DNA of 64,000 bases from Sympetrum striolatum (taxonomy: Eukaryota; Arthropoda; Insecta; Odonata; Libellulidae), in the NCBI GenBank assembly GCA_947579665.1, contig OX388350.1, positions 82,045,152 through 82,109,151 on the forward strand. Reading direction: 5' to 3'. How positions within the stretch are numbered: the stretch's first letter is position 1; every line of letters begins with the position of its first letter. Made by a program: the position numbers and the translations under genes. The notes beneath the pieces were generated by a model that saw only the letters and a list, made by a program, of their open reading frames with translations, did no database searches and was not told the origin of the DNA. Positions 1 to 11,510 of the stretch are shown one piece after another.

Positions 1-224
1 ATTTCTGCTTGAATTTTCACACATAGTTAGAGATGGTGATCTTCTATTGTACTGCATAGTAAGTTCACAGTAAAGACCCGGGTTCGATGCCGGACGATGG
101 AATTTCGGCGAATTTTAAGAAAAATTTCAAACCAATTTTTTCTTTTGATGGCCGTCCCGATATGATGCCGACATGAAAATAGTGTTGTCGATCTGCTTGT
201 AGTATGCAAGCAACATTTTACTCG
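1..224 (+). repeat. B-box modular element, copy 1 (left end outside window)
   Basis: This is the 3' part of a 1.1-kb modular repeat. One module is visible with the B-box-like motif GGTTCGATGCC at 81-91 inside the hairpin-capable context CCGGGTTCGATGCCGG. It ends with a short palindrome at 195-211 (GCTTG..GCAAGC arms) followed by ACATTTTACTCG, the same terminal signature as the other copies. Microsatellite GATA units follow at 240-263 and belong to the next copy. No coding potential is seen. Confidence 0.75.
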
Positions 225-1349
225 TATATAATAGATACCTATATAGATAGATAGATAGATAGGATACAAATTCACAGCCTAAACTACAAGCGTCATTGAT
301 CTGAAATTTTTATGACATATTGGCCATAACGTGAAACCCCCAGGAAAAAAGAGACTTTGATCCTCTGTGTCATAGGTTCGATTCCAGAGGGCCCCAAAGT
401 CCCGATTTTTCCCGTTTGAATGCATTTCCGTGATTTTCGGGAATTAAAAAAAAATACTTTCCGGATAGGTAGAGAAGTAAAACTCAAGGTGCCTATATTT
501 ATGGTCTTGGACTTTCGAAAACATCAATCACTTTTACAAAAGTTATCCTGGGTTCGATGCTAGGACGATGCAAAGATCTGCCCTTTAAAATACATGGGAG
601 CCGTTTTTCATTATTTTTTTAGATGTACTTATCGAAATGATAGGATGTTCGTGCTTGGCTGGAAGATATATAGTAAGTATTGGTTTAAGAAAAAAATTTT
701 CATAAGACCGTACTATTCCTGGGTTTGAAGCCAGAGCACAATAACGTTTCTCTCATAAGGAATATAAAGGAAAAGTAGGACGTCATTTGAGGCAGTTGTA
801 ACCAATATTTCTGCTTGAATTTGCATACGCGGTTAGAGATGGTGTTTTTCTGTTGTGCTGCATAGAAAGTATTGCCTGAAAGACCCGGGTTCGATGCCGG
901 GCGGTAAAAATATCCCCCATATATAATACTATGGGGTATCTTTTCATAATTTTTTTATGCATTTATCGATATGTAAGGGAGCTCTTGCTTAGATGGAAGA
1001 TGTATATTAACACTTTGTTTAAGAAAAAAAATAGATAAGACCATGCTGTTCCTGGGTTCGATGCCAGAGCACATTATAATTTCTCAAATAAGGAGTGTAT
1101 GTGAATAGTAGGACGTCGTTTGAGGTAGTTGCACCTAATAGTTTTGCTTGAATTTTCACACATAGTTTGATATGGTAATCTTCTATTTTGCTGCATAGTA
1201 AGTACACCAGGAAGACCGGGGTTCGCTGCCAGCGATTAAATTGCAGCGAATTCTACGAATATTTTGAATTTTTTTTTCCTTTGATGTCCGTCCCGATATG
1301 AAATTAGTGTTGTCGATCTGCTTGCAGTATGCAAGCAACATTTTACTCG
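225..1349 (+). repeat. B-box modular element, copy 2 (full length)
   Basis: This is a complete copy of about 1125 bp. It opens with a TATATAATAGATA end and a (GATA)n tract (240-263), then carries six modules whose B-box-like motifs start at 375, 551, 722, 888, 1055 and 1220 (spacing 176, 171, 166, 167, 165 bp). It closes with the perfect hairpin GCTTGCAGTATGCAAGC at 1320-1336, 8 bases, then ACTCG at 1345-1349. The sequence between motifs differs from module to module, so this is not a simple satellite. The architecture (microsatellite at one end, short hairpin about 10 bases from the other end, no inverted repeats, no clear target duplication) resembles non-autonomous Helitron-like elements such as DINE-1/HINE. 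The canonical Helitron 5' TC and 3' CTRR are not present, so the class is uncertain. Confidence 0.75.
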
Positions 1350-1390
1350 TAATAGATATAGACGTTTCTCCGGATATACCTATATATATA

Positions 1391-2525
1391 CGAGTAAAAT
1401 GTTGTTTGTATACTGCAAGCAGATCGACAACACTAATTTCATAACGGCATTATATCGGGACGGTCCTGGAAAGGAAAAAAAGGATTGAAAATATTCTTAA
1501 AATTAGCTTCGATTTAATCGTCTGGCATCGAACCCAGGTCTTTTTGGTGAAATTACTATGCAACACATCAGAAGATCATCTTCTCTAAATACGTGTGAAA
1601 ATTCAAGCAGAAATATTGGCTGCAACTGCCTCAAACGAAGACCTACTTTTCACGAATGTTAATAGCTCTCTGGATTCGAACCAAGGACGATCTAGGAAAA
1701 ATAAAATATGTTTTCGAAATGTATTTATAAGTTCTATATATATGCCGAATTTCAAGTTTTAATATAATTGGGAAGGGGTTCAAAATAATTCTTAAAAATT
1801 GGATCAGTGCCAGATTGTAGAGACGCCTGGTGTCAAAACTTGGACGTATTGGAAGCTGTAAATGCACAAAATGACTTGCTAGGACTTGATCTAATTTCAT
1901 AGAAAGTTTGAAGTTGATATCATACCGGGAAGTACCTAAAATGTGTTTCCGTTATCCACATAAGAAATGCATTGTGGAGTGCAAATGGCCATCTGGGATC
2001 GAACCAAGCACCATCAGCGAATATTTAAAATTTGATTATGAAATATATTTATGATTCCTAACCCCATGCAAAATTTCAAGTTTCCATGCATTCGGAAAAG
2101 GGTCCAAAAAAAATCTTTAAAATCGCCACAATGCATTTTAAAAAGCCGATTTTTGCCCCGACCTAGCATCGAACCAAGGATATTCTCCGTAAAACTCATT
2201 TATGTTTTTGATAGATCATGTTCATATATATAGGCTCCTTGAGTTTTGATTCTCTACCTACCCGGTAAGTATTTATTTTTAATTCCCGAAAATCAAAGCA
2301 ATGCATTTAAACGGGAAAAATCGGGACTTTGGGGCCCTCTGGAATCGAACCCATGACACTGAGGTTCAAAATCGCAATTTTTCTGGAGGTTATACGTTAT
2401 GGCCAATATATCTTAAAAATTTCAAGCCATTGACGCAAGTGGTTTAGCCTGTGAGTTTGTATCCTCTCTATATAGATTTGATATATGAATGAATCCGGAG
2501 AAGCATCTATATATAATAGATATAT
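1391..2525 (-). repeat. B-box modular element, copy 3 (full length, opposite orientation)
   Basis: It lies tail-to-tail with copy 2 across a 41-base A/T-rich spacer. The hairpin end comes first (CGAGT at 1391, then a TACTGCAAGC arm). On the minus strand the B-box-like motifs lie at 1524-1534, 1672-1682, about 1828-1838 (decayed), 1995-2005, 2165-2175 and 2341-2351. It ends with a tract ending CTATATATAATAGATA near 2525, preceded by GAATGAATCCGGAGAAGC, which recurs at the same place in the other copies. The length (1135 bp) and six-module plan match copy 2. Confidence 0.72.
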
Positions 2526-3600
2526 AGGGGATCAAAATTCTAACCATGTTCCACAAGTGCCACCGACTTGAAATTTTTACGACGTTATGGCCATGACGTG
2601 TAACCTCCAGAATAAATCCGACTTTGAACCTAGGTGTCATGGGTTTGATTCCAGAAGGCCCCAAATTCGCGATATTCCCCATTAGATTACATGGCGGGGA
2701 TTTTCGAAAATTTTTTGAGGCACTTCCCGGAAAAGGAGAGAGTTGAAATTCGAGGGATCACTAGAAGCCGTGCATATCCAACGAAAATGAAAACGACATT
2801 GCCGAACATGGTCCATGGTTTGATGCTACGTCGGGGCAAAAATCGGCTGTTTAAATTGCATTGCGGCGATTTTGAAGATTTTTTTCGATCCTTTCCTGTT
2901 ATTATGGATACGTGAAACTCGGCAGGTGGATAGATATCATGAATATATTTCATAATCAAAGTTTACATGTTCGCTGATGGCCCTTGGTTCGATCCCAGAG
3001 GGCCATTTGCACTTCTCAATGCATTTCTTATGGAGATAATGGAAACAAAATTTAGGTACTTCCCGGCATGCTATCGACTTCAAACTTTGCGTGATAGAAG
3101 AACAAGTCTTTCAAAAATCGAACTGTGCATTCACAGTTCACAATATTTCCTGGGTTCGACACCAGGTGTCTCTGCAATTAGAAGTTGATCCGATTTTTAG
3201 GAATTATTTTGAAACCTTTCCAATAATATAGAAACTTGAAATTCGGCATATAGATAGATATCATAAATAACTATCAGAAACATTTTTTAGATTTCCAAGA
3301 TAGTCCTTGGTTCGAATCCAGAGAGCCATTTACATTCGTGAAAATTAGAACGTCTTTTGAGGCAATTGTAGCCAATATTTCTGCATGAATTTTCACACGT
3401 AGTTAGAGATGGTGATTTTCTATTGTGCTGCATAGTAAGTTCACAGTAAAGACCCGGGTTCGATGCCAGACACTTAAATTGAAGCGAATTCTAAGAATAT
3501 TTTCAATTCTTATTTTTCTTTTGAGGACCGTCCTGTTATGATGCCGACATGAAATTAGTGTTGTCGATCTGCTTGCAGTATGCAAGCTACATTTTACTCG
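2526..3600 (+). repeat. B-box modular element, copy 4 (full length)
   Basis: Six plus-strand B-box-like motifs start at 2642, 2817, 2986, 3153, 3309 and 3457 (spacing 175, 169, 167, 156, 148). The copy ends with the hairpin GCTTGCAGTATGCAAGC and ACTCG at 3596-3600. The motif at 3309 (GGTTCGAATCC) is a perfect match to the eukaryotic B-box consensus. Short open frames over this copy are chance reading through the modules. Confidence 0.72.
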
Positions 3601-3609
3601 TATATATTT

Positions 3610-4260
3610 ACAAGTAAAATGCCGAACGAATCGAACCCGTCTTACTGGTGAACTTACTATGATGCACAATAGAATATCATCATCATCTCTGGATTCGAAC
3701 CAAGGGCCATCAGCGAACATGTAAACTTTGATTATGAAATATATTCATGATATCTAAGAAGAGAAGAGTTATTGTGCTCTGGCACCAAACCCAGGAATAG
3801 TAGGGTCTTATGAATTTTTTTTCCTTAAACCAATTCTTACCATACATCTTCTAGCCAAAATCGAACTTCCTATCATTTTGATAAGTGCATCATAAAAAAA
3901 CGAAAAACTACTCCCATGTATTTTTAAAGGCAGATATTTGCATTGTCCTAGCATTGAACCCAGGATATTTTCTGTGAAAGTCATTTATGTTTTTGATAGA
4001 TCATGACCATATTCATAGACTCCTTGAGTTTCGATTCATTACCTATCCGGGAAGTATTTTTTTTTAATTACGGAAAATCAAAGCATAGCATTTAAATGGA
4101 AAAAATAGGGATTTTGGGGCCCTCTGGAATTGAACCCATGACACTGAGGTTCAAAATCGCAATTTTTCTGGTAGGTACACGTTATGGCTATCACGTCCTT
4201 AAATTTTCAAGTCAATGACGCTTGTGGTTTAGTCTGTGAATTAGTATCCTATCTATCTAT
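3610..4260 (-). repeat. B-box modular element, copy 5 (rearranged)
   Basis: This minus-oriented copy begins with a CAAGTAAAATG end that lacks the hairpin. B-box-like motifs on the minus strand lie near 3632, 3672, 3782, 3953 and 4129, the first two only about 40 bp apart, which points to an internal deletion. It ends in the TATC microsatellite at about 4247-4262. Confidence 0.6.
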
Positions 4261-4267
4261 ATGAATA

Positions 4268-4791
4268 TACAAGTAAAATGTTGCTTGCATACTGCAAGCC
4301 GATCGACAACACTAGTTTCATATCAGCATCATATTGGGACGGTCCTCAAAAGAAAGAAAAGGATTGTAAATATTCTTAAAATTCGCTGCAATTTAATCGT
4401 CTGGCATAGAACCCGGGTCTTCCTGGTGAGCTTAGTATGCAGCACAACAGAAGATCACCATCTCTAACTATGTTTGAAAATTCAAGCTGAAATATTGGCT
4501 GCAACTGCCTCAAACTACGTCCTACTTTTCCCTTATATTCCTTGTTATAGAAATGTTAATGTGCTCTGGCATCGAACCCAGGAATAGTACAGTCTAATCT
4601 AAATTTTATTTCTTAAACTAATTTTTTCAAAAGGTTCAAAATCGCAATTTTTCTAGTGGTTACACGTTATGGCCAATACCTCGTAAAAATTTCAAGTCAA
4701 CGACGCTTGTAGTTTAGCCTGTGAATTAGTATCCTATATATATAGCTATCTATATGAATGAATCCAGGGAAGTATCTATATATAATAGATA
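4268..4791 (-). repeat. B-box modular element, copy 6 (internally deleted)
   Basis: The hairpin end (AAGTAAAATG, then GCTTGCATACTGCAAGC) is at 4268-4300. Two modules follow with minus-strand motifs near 4400 and 4569. The sequence then jumps to the far end (GAATGAATCCAGGGAAG, then CTATATATAATAGATA) near 4791, so about half of the element is missing. A truncated LINE lies directly beside this end. Confidence 0.65.
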
Positions 4792-4796
4792 TGATG

Positions 4797-5873
4797 TATA
4801 GGATTATGGTACATGTGATTTGTTCTTGCATATGGTATACTGAATGGGTTTGGTCTACGTTGGTTATATTCAGGGTTATGGGACGTAATCATGCTGCGTA
4901 AGTAATGAGAGTCAATTCTATTGTTGATTAGTTTCTTAAGAAATTTTAAGTTTAAAATCTGCCTTCTCTCTTCTAAGTGGGGTATGTTCTATTTAACTCT
5001 AATGTAATCATAGAGTATATCTAAATATGATTAACCTAACTTGAATCTTATTACTTTATTCTTTAATTTCTCCAATCTACTTATGTACACAGAATAATAT
5101 GGAGACCATATGGTTACACAATATTCCAAGATGGAACGAATCAATGTGTTATATAGTATGGCAATTATTTTAGGATCGGAGAAATCTTTGGATACCCTGT
5201 TTATGAACCCAATCAGTTGAGATGCTTTATTGCAGATGTTTTCAATATGGGCACGAAAAGTCAGATCAAAGGTCATAATGACACCTAAATCTTTAACAAT
5301 GGATATCCTTAGAATAGACTTATTGTTAATAAATGAGACAATACTACACTTGTCAAAGTTCAGATGCATATTGTTTGCATCACATAATTTTATTAAATTT
5401 CTAACTCCTTGTTGGAGTTTAGCACAGTCTTCTTCAGTGTTAATAGTAACGTAAAATTTTAAGTCATCAGCAAATAGCAACTTATGAATGTTATAACCGA
5501 GGTCTATGTCATTAATAAACAGTAAAAACATAAAGGGGCCCAGGAGAGATCCCAGTGGAACTCCAGATGCAATATTAATCCTTGAAGAAAGCACACCATT
5601 AATTTTCACACTTTGGACACAATTGGTTAGATAGCATTCAAACCAGTTAAGTAATGTGTCACTAATACCATATGCTTTTAACTTGGCAAGTAGATGAGGA
5701 TGGCTGACCTTATCAAAGGCTTTGCTGAAATCTGTGTATACCGCATCTACTTGGATGCCTGAGTGGGCAGAGGAAAGTACATAAGTTTGGAATGTAAGTA
5801 GATTAGTAGCTGTGGATCTACCTCCCAAAAATCCATGTTGGTCTGGGCAAACGGTATGATATCAAAATCAAAA
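4797..5873 (-). pseudogene. 5'-truncated LINE, reverse transcriptase fragment (Jockey/CR1-like)
   Basis: The open frame 5031-5828 encodes the core of a non-LTR retrotransposon reverse transcriptase. In order it shows GGRSTATNLL, the D-x-SKAFDKVSH motif, the SGVPxGSxLGPxxFLLFIND motif, the catalytic LLFADDLKFY box, and the C-terminal LEYCVTIWSPYY block. The frame is open a little further upstream (DQHGFLGG) and is blocked by TGA near 5873, the probable truncation point. After the stop at 5031 the homology resumes in another frame from 4976 to about 4800 (LEERRQILNLKFLKKLIN), so the 3' end carries at least one frameshift. The usual Gln of GVPQGS is Leu. Endonuclease and ORF1 are missing. This is a dead copy; the clade is a guess from the motifs. 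Confidence 0.8.
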
Positions 5874-5875
5874 TT

Positions 5876-6974
5876 TGAATGAAATAAGTTTCATTTCTAC
5901 CTAAAGCATCACTACTATTTCAAACTTATGGCGAGAATTGTATGGAAATGGAACATTGGTTTGGCATGGTAACGGAAAAAAATGTTTTGACTTGATATCC
6001 GGTGCTAGAGAACATTTTCCTTTAAAATAAATTAAAGCTTGGGTTTCCCTAATTAAATCTGTCGGCAATAACAGTAATGGAATCAAAGCTACAACAACCA
6101 AAGTAACAGATTAATAAACGCTTGTGGCAAAAAAACAAGAAATTTACAAAAGGTAGCAAGAATTGCTGATAATGATTATTCTGGTATACCTTCCATGCCC
6201 AGAGGGTTGGTCAGTAAAAGGCGGAAGGGAATCACCAAATGCTTTGGTAAATGATGCGTGAGGGTACTGAGAGGAGGTCTAGCCAACCTACCAAATATTG
6301 TGAACAGACATAGAAGAATTGTTAAACCACCAAATAGGTTAAACCTTAAAAAAATTGTTTTGTAAACCTTTCAAATGTGCTTGTGTGTTTCAGGCTCACA
6401 TACTAAAATAACATTTGTTGCGTGTTTAATTTAAATGTGTTCATTTCTGTGAAACAATGTTATTTCTGCTCTAGTATTGGAGGAGTGATATATATTGGTT
6501 TATAAATTGTGCCTTTGTTGGGTAGTTTGCTTATTTGTCTTAGTTACTAGGTATTCTCTTTGTTGTTTGTATATATATTGTTGTTAGCTGGCCATGTCCA
6601 CGTTAGATGTTATAAAATGTTACTACAGTTAATCAGCTTTTAATTAACGACATTACAGATACAAAATTGTTAAGTGGTTAATGATTTCAATTTTCCCTCG
6701 GTATTTAATTGTTCTGCTATTAATGCTTCAATTGCTGATGGATATGGAATGTTATCAATCATTAATTCGCATTTACATTGCTGCTTCTCTATTCATCATA
6801 CAACTAAAAATAATGAATGGTTCAATTACAGTTTCATTTAGTTGGTACAATCAGTTTTCATACAATGGAATGTAAGAAAGAAACATATACTAAGTCAGTT
6901 ATAATACTAGGTTTCCGATATTTACGATTTTATTTGAACATTGGGAATATTCTTTAATATTCCATAGGGTGAAA
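5876..6974. other. unassigned AT-rich sequence
   Basis: No domain, splice-bounded exon or clear repeat end was recognised. A 64-codon frame at 6681-6875 is AT-driven and hydrophobic by composition and has no recognisable match. Confidence 0.5.
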
Positions 6975-7168
6975 ATTGGTAATTTTGCGACATTGATAAG
7001 TTGGAAATTAATTTTCAAACATTGGTAGTGGTTATTTTGACTAACATTTGGGCATAGGGAAGGTTCCAGCATTTCCTTTACTACGTAGAAAATGCTATTT
7101 CACTGTTAATTGTGCAACAGATAATTGAAAATTTATCACAAACATACCAAAGTCACGAAATTACCAAT
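6975..7168. repeat. small inverted-repeat element (possible MITE)
   Basis: The left end ATTGGTAATTTTGCGACATTG is matched by the reverse complement of the right end (ATTGGTAATTTCGTGACTTTG) with a few mismatches, about 21 bp each, around a 150-base interior. No convincing target duplication was found. Confidence 0.4.
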
Positions 7169-7920
7169 GTTAACCTAACAGTAAGACGTACTTACCAGTC
7201 TTTTTTTTCCAAGGTGACAGTTAAATTCTAACTTAAACTTAACGGTATGATGATTAAGGTCATGTTATCCATACATATAAATGGATACCACTCACTCAAA
7301 AAAGGCCCTGGGTTCAATCCTTAGTTTCCATTACGTTAAGATTAATTATGAGGAGCATGTTCTTCAGGACCTAGAGGTAAGACATTTTGACACATTTAAT
7401 GTTTTTAAGTAACATTCATCTCGCAAGCAAGCCAAATCTTATTTGTATCTTTTTTATTATTAAATTAAATGAAAACAAAAAATATAAAAAGATACATCAT
7501 ACCACAGATAAGATGATAGTTGAATCATAAAAATGGCCCTGAGGTCTCTGAGGTCGACTTATAAGACATGTGCAAAAATAATCATTGCAAATGATTGCAG
7601 AAATTGCAAGAGAGTACTGCCAGATGCAAGAATATAAAATTTGTTGATTCAAGTGATTACAAATAGGACATATTTCCATATATGTCTATTTATATATATG
7701 TAATACTGTATATTCTATACAGTATTACTATTCAGATGATGATCACTGATCTAAATTAAATTCATATGCTACCAATGATATGGTTAGTAATAGATAGTCT
7801 TGTAGGACAGATATAAGCTGAAATTATTAAACTAAAAAATGATTTAATCTTAATAATGAGTGTGTGTATGTTCCAGATTATCTCAAGAACTAAATCTCGA
7901 TCAACGTTCAAACTTTATAC
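7169..7920. other. unassigned AT-rich sequence with an isolated B-box-like motif
   Basis: A lone GGGTTCAATCC motif lies near 7310 after GGCCCT and may be a remnant of a tRNA-derived SINE or of the modular element. A frame at 7497-7679 on the minus strand has no recognisable match. An A/T-rich hairpin of TATA type lies around 7685-7735. Confidence 0.35.
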
Positions 7921-8852
7921 TAAGGATGGGTCGATTCCAATTCTCGATTCAACTGATTCTTGGAGGAATCGTAACTCAAAGTATGGAAGTCTTTTAAGTC
8001 GATTCTGAAGATGTACAAATATGTAAAGAAATGGGCATAATTAAATATTCTGTGATCCCGTGTGGCACCCATCTCTTGAATAAAAATTGTATAAATTTGA
8101 CGTTACCCTTGCTTTCACGATACAGTGAAGGAATAGACAAGAACGGAAGTAGCTACAAAATAGCTTAATTTTACTGATTTTGCCTCTTTTTCTGGTGCCA
8201 AAGGAATCATCTCTGCCCACTTAAGAGGCATATTGAGGCTTGTATGAAAGTTTCCATCACAAATGACATCATTTAATCTAAAAAACATTCCCTTTAACCG
8301 AACTTAAATTTTTGACAATTTTCTATTACTTTTTGTTAACATTACGGAACTTCTAGAGGCAAAATTTTTAACAAGATATTATTTGATTTGGATAAAAAAC
8401 GATATCTGGAATATGGGTGACCCATTTTTGCACCGCATTACATTGCGATCAGAAAAAAGTGTCAAAACGACCCACCTTATTGCCTAACCAACATCCGTAA
8501 TAATTCTGTATATTTAGCGATATTGACAAATTTTGACTAAGAAACCATTTTCCCTGATTCAAATGCACTAAATCATTAATAATAAAAAATTAGCAAGCAG
8601 TATATGTAAGTGTGTGCATTTACATCACATCAGAAAGAAATATATGCCTATTATGAATTTTTCATCTGATATTTTGTATTATTTTTTAAGAAAAATAGAA
8701 AAGTTATTTCAATTTTCATTACTCCTGATTACCTTTTTTAGTTTAATTCAAATAAAAAATTCTCCAAAATTTGCATTTACAGAATTGTGAATTGATAACA
8801 AGAATCGGTATCAGGTTTGGAATATAAAAAAACTGTAATCGACCCATTCTTA
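7921..8852. mobile_element. non-autonomous element with terminal inverted repeats (hAT-like ends)
   Basis: The left end TAAGGATGGGTCGATTCCAA and the reverse complement of the right end (TAAGAATGGGTCGATTACAG) match over about 20 bp. The TA..GGGTCGATT end type is common in non-autonomous hAT elements. The 932-bp interior is AT-rich without coding potential. The flanks (CTTTATAC on the left, ATTGCTAT on the right) are not a clean 8-bp duplication, so the exact ends or the superfamily may be wrong. Confidence 0.55.
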
Positions 8853-10365
8853 ATTGCTATTGTAATCACTAATAAATAAATTTATTTTACTTCCAGTCCC
8901 CATGAGGATAGTTCAGGATAGAAGGCTGCTTATTAATACCCAGGGTTCTCTACTCCAGACGAGTGAAAGCATTAGCATCAAAAGTACACACAAGGTTCAT
9001 TTTTATTGTCATAGGCTATATTTCATTTGCAAAATTAAATTAGATATTAGAAGAGTATTAGATTAGAATAGTCGCTTGAAGTGGAGTCAAGCACCAGAAG
9101 AAATGATTCAACTGATTGATGATTCTTATTATGTTTAGCACATGTAATGGCTATCTCTTTACTTAATTTACGGAAGCTAAGTTTAATTATAGATAACCAG
9201 ACGGGATTAAATTATCTAATGGTTGGGCTATCACAAGAATTATATATACTTATATTATATTATTTACAAAGACAAAAAGAGAAAGGAATACTAAGAAAAT
9301 TAATAACAGAATTTAAATCTGATATTAATTTTAGTTTATTCCTTTAAGATTATTTAATAAAATTGAAAAAAGCTATTTTTATTAATGAATGTACTTATAT
9401 TATCATTATAATGTTTATATATACTTAATAAAATGGTGAATTCATCATGATTGCGAAAGATTCATGTTTTTGCTAAAAATTGTGATTTTTAAATAAAAAA
9501 ACCATGAGCAAAAAACTGCATTACAGCAAATTTGTATTGAATATTTTTATGTTATGCTGGAAACATAAAGTACCACAAACATGAATTTATTTTATTAATA
9601 TTAAATTGAATTAGTGAGAATGACAGTAGCGGTCATGAAAAAAATCATTCAAGGGGAGAAAAAACTATAACACTTATGGTCGCGTCAAATGCATCTGTTT
9701 CAGAGAATCAAAGTATCAAATTGAAAAAGAAAAGCATTGCTTCATGATAAAAGGACAAGAAATGAGCAACTAGCAAGAAGAACTACTGAAAACGACATCA
9801 TTCTATCACAAAAATTATCAGAGCAAAACCAACTCGACAGAACCAATTAAGGGTTAAAGAAGCAATTTGTCAATGCTTTATATGAAGTGAGGTCCAATAT
9901 TGGATCATAAAACCTAGTACTATGACAAAAAAAGCAACTATCTTAAGAGCTTTGAGATGTGACTATGAATACTCCATATTAATCAACGCTAAATTCAATT
10001 CTTAACTATGCTGACAAAACGATGCCGCATTGAGGTTCTTAATACTTTTGGAATCTGAAAAAGGAGATACGAAGTCATATATGGCAAATATGTAGCCTTC
10101 AGCATCACCACAGAGTTGCTTTAGGTGAAAAAATCACGGACAAGCTGGGTGTATACTTTTTCTTTTTCAAAATCAATCAAATTCATTTCTTTGTCAAAAT
10201 TGTTACTTTCAGGACTTTTTTTCTAATAATTGAGATACAGGGCTTCTTTTCTTTCTCCAGTATAACTGAATAGTTGACTTACTAGTTGAACTTGACTAGT
10301 TGAAGCCCAGGGCCTTTTAATAAGATGAGATTGCATACAACTATTTGTTAGGGGCAATTCTCATC
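8853..10365. other. AT-rich sequence with a fragment of a dispersed repeat
   Basis: Bases 8935-9060 (CAGACGAGTGAAAGCATTAG, then TTCATTTGCAAAATTAAATT) resemble 21590-21720 and 61500-61710, so they belong to a dispersed repeat family. The rest shows no recognisable feature. The open frame at 9147-9347 is AT-rich with no match. Confidence 0.45.
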
Positions 10366-11510
10366 TATTATATATAGATGCTTCCCCGGATTCATTCATG
10401 CATATTATAAGTTATATAGAGAGGATATATAACCCAGAAAAATTGCGACTTTGAACCTCAGTGTGATGTGTTCGATTCCAGATGGCCTCAAAGTCCCGAT
10501 TTTTCCCCTTTAAAAGCATTGCTTTGATTTTTGGGAATAAAAAAAAAATACTTTCCGGACAGGTAGAGAATCAAAACTCAAGGAACCTATTTATATGGTC
10601 ATTATCTATCGAAAACATAAATAACTTCTACAGAAAATATCCAGGGTTCGATGCTAGGACGATGCAAAAAAAGGAAGTTTTTCATTATTTTTTTTGATGC
10701 AGTTATTGAAATGATAGGAAGTTCTCGCTCTGCTAGAAGATGTATATTAAGACACCGTTTATGAAAAAAATTGTATTAGACCATGCAGTTTCTGGGTTTG
10801 AGGCCAGAGCACATAACAATTTCTCACATAAGGAATATAAAGGAAAAGTAGGATGTCGTTTGAGGCAGTTGCAACCAAAATTTCTGCTCGAATTTTCAAG
10901 ATGGTGATCTTCTGTTGTGCTGCATAGTAAGTATCACCAGAAAGTCCCGGGTTTGATGCCCGATGGTAAACATATCTCCCATTTAAAACATATTAGTTGA
11001 GTTTTCATAATTCTTTCGCAGTCTTTGCCTTGAATACAGAAAGTTTGTATCTAATGAAAATAAAGGAATTCTTCATAAAAATATTTGAAATCTCTGACAT
11101 GCATTTCGTAAGGGAGAATTCAGAAAAACCCAAAACCATAATCCCAAGATTTAAATAATAAATATTTTAAGTACATATAACGACCTGGTAAGGATAGCAC
11201 TAATGTAATGTTAAGTTTGAAGTCAATATCATTATGGAAAGGCCCAAGAAATAAGATTCTGTTATCTCCATTTGAAATGTATTGGGGAATGTAAACGGTG
11301 CTCTGGAATTGAACCAAGGATCATTGGGAAGACAGTAGACTTTACATATGAAATGTTTTTTGGACCTCTGTTTACTTGCAGGCTATAACGTTTCCATGTT
11401 GTCAGGAGGGGATTGAAACTAATTCTTAAAAATCGACACAATGTATTTCTAATGGGAGACTTTTGCACTTACCTGGTGTCCAACCTATATACATTTGGTG
11501 GCAATTCTAT
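10366..11510. repeat. B-box modular element fragments in both orientations
   Basis: The first part (10366-11010) is plus-oriented. It starts with CTATTATATATAGATGCTTC and the GGATTCATTCATG end block and has B-box-like motifs at 10469, 10645, 10795 and 10950 (spacing 176, 150, 155). The second part (about 11100-11500) is minus-oriented, with motifs near 11307 (GAATTGAACC) and 11480, and matches the interior of copy 3 around 1900-2200. Both parts are diverged, so this is an older insertion. Confidence 0.65.

Noticed and set aside
1..4791. CRISPR-like regular spacing of the GGTTCGANNCC motif
   Set aside because: The repeats are 11 bp, degenerate, spaced about 165 bp and in both orientations within a eukaryotic transposon.
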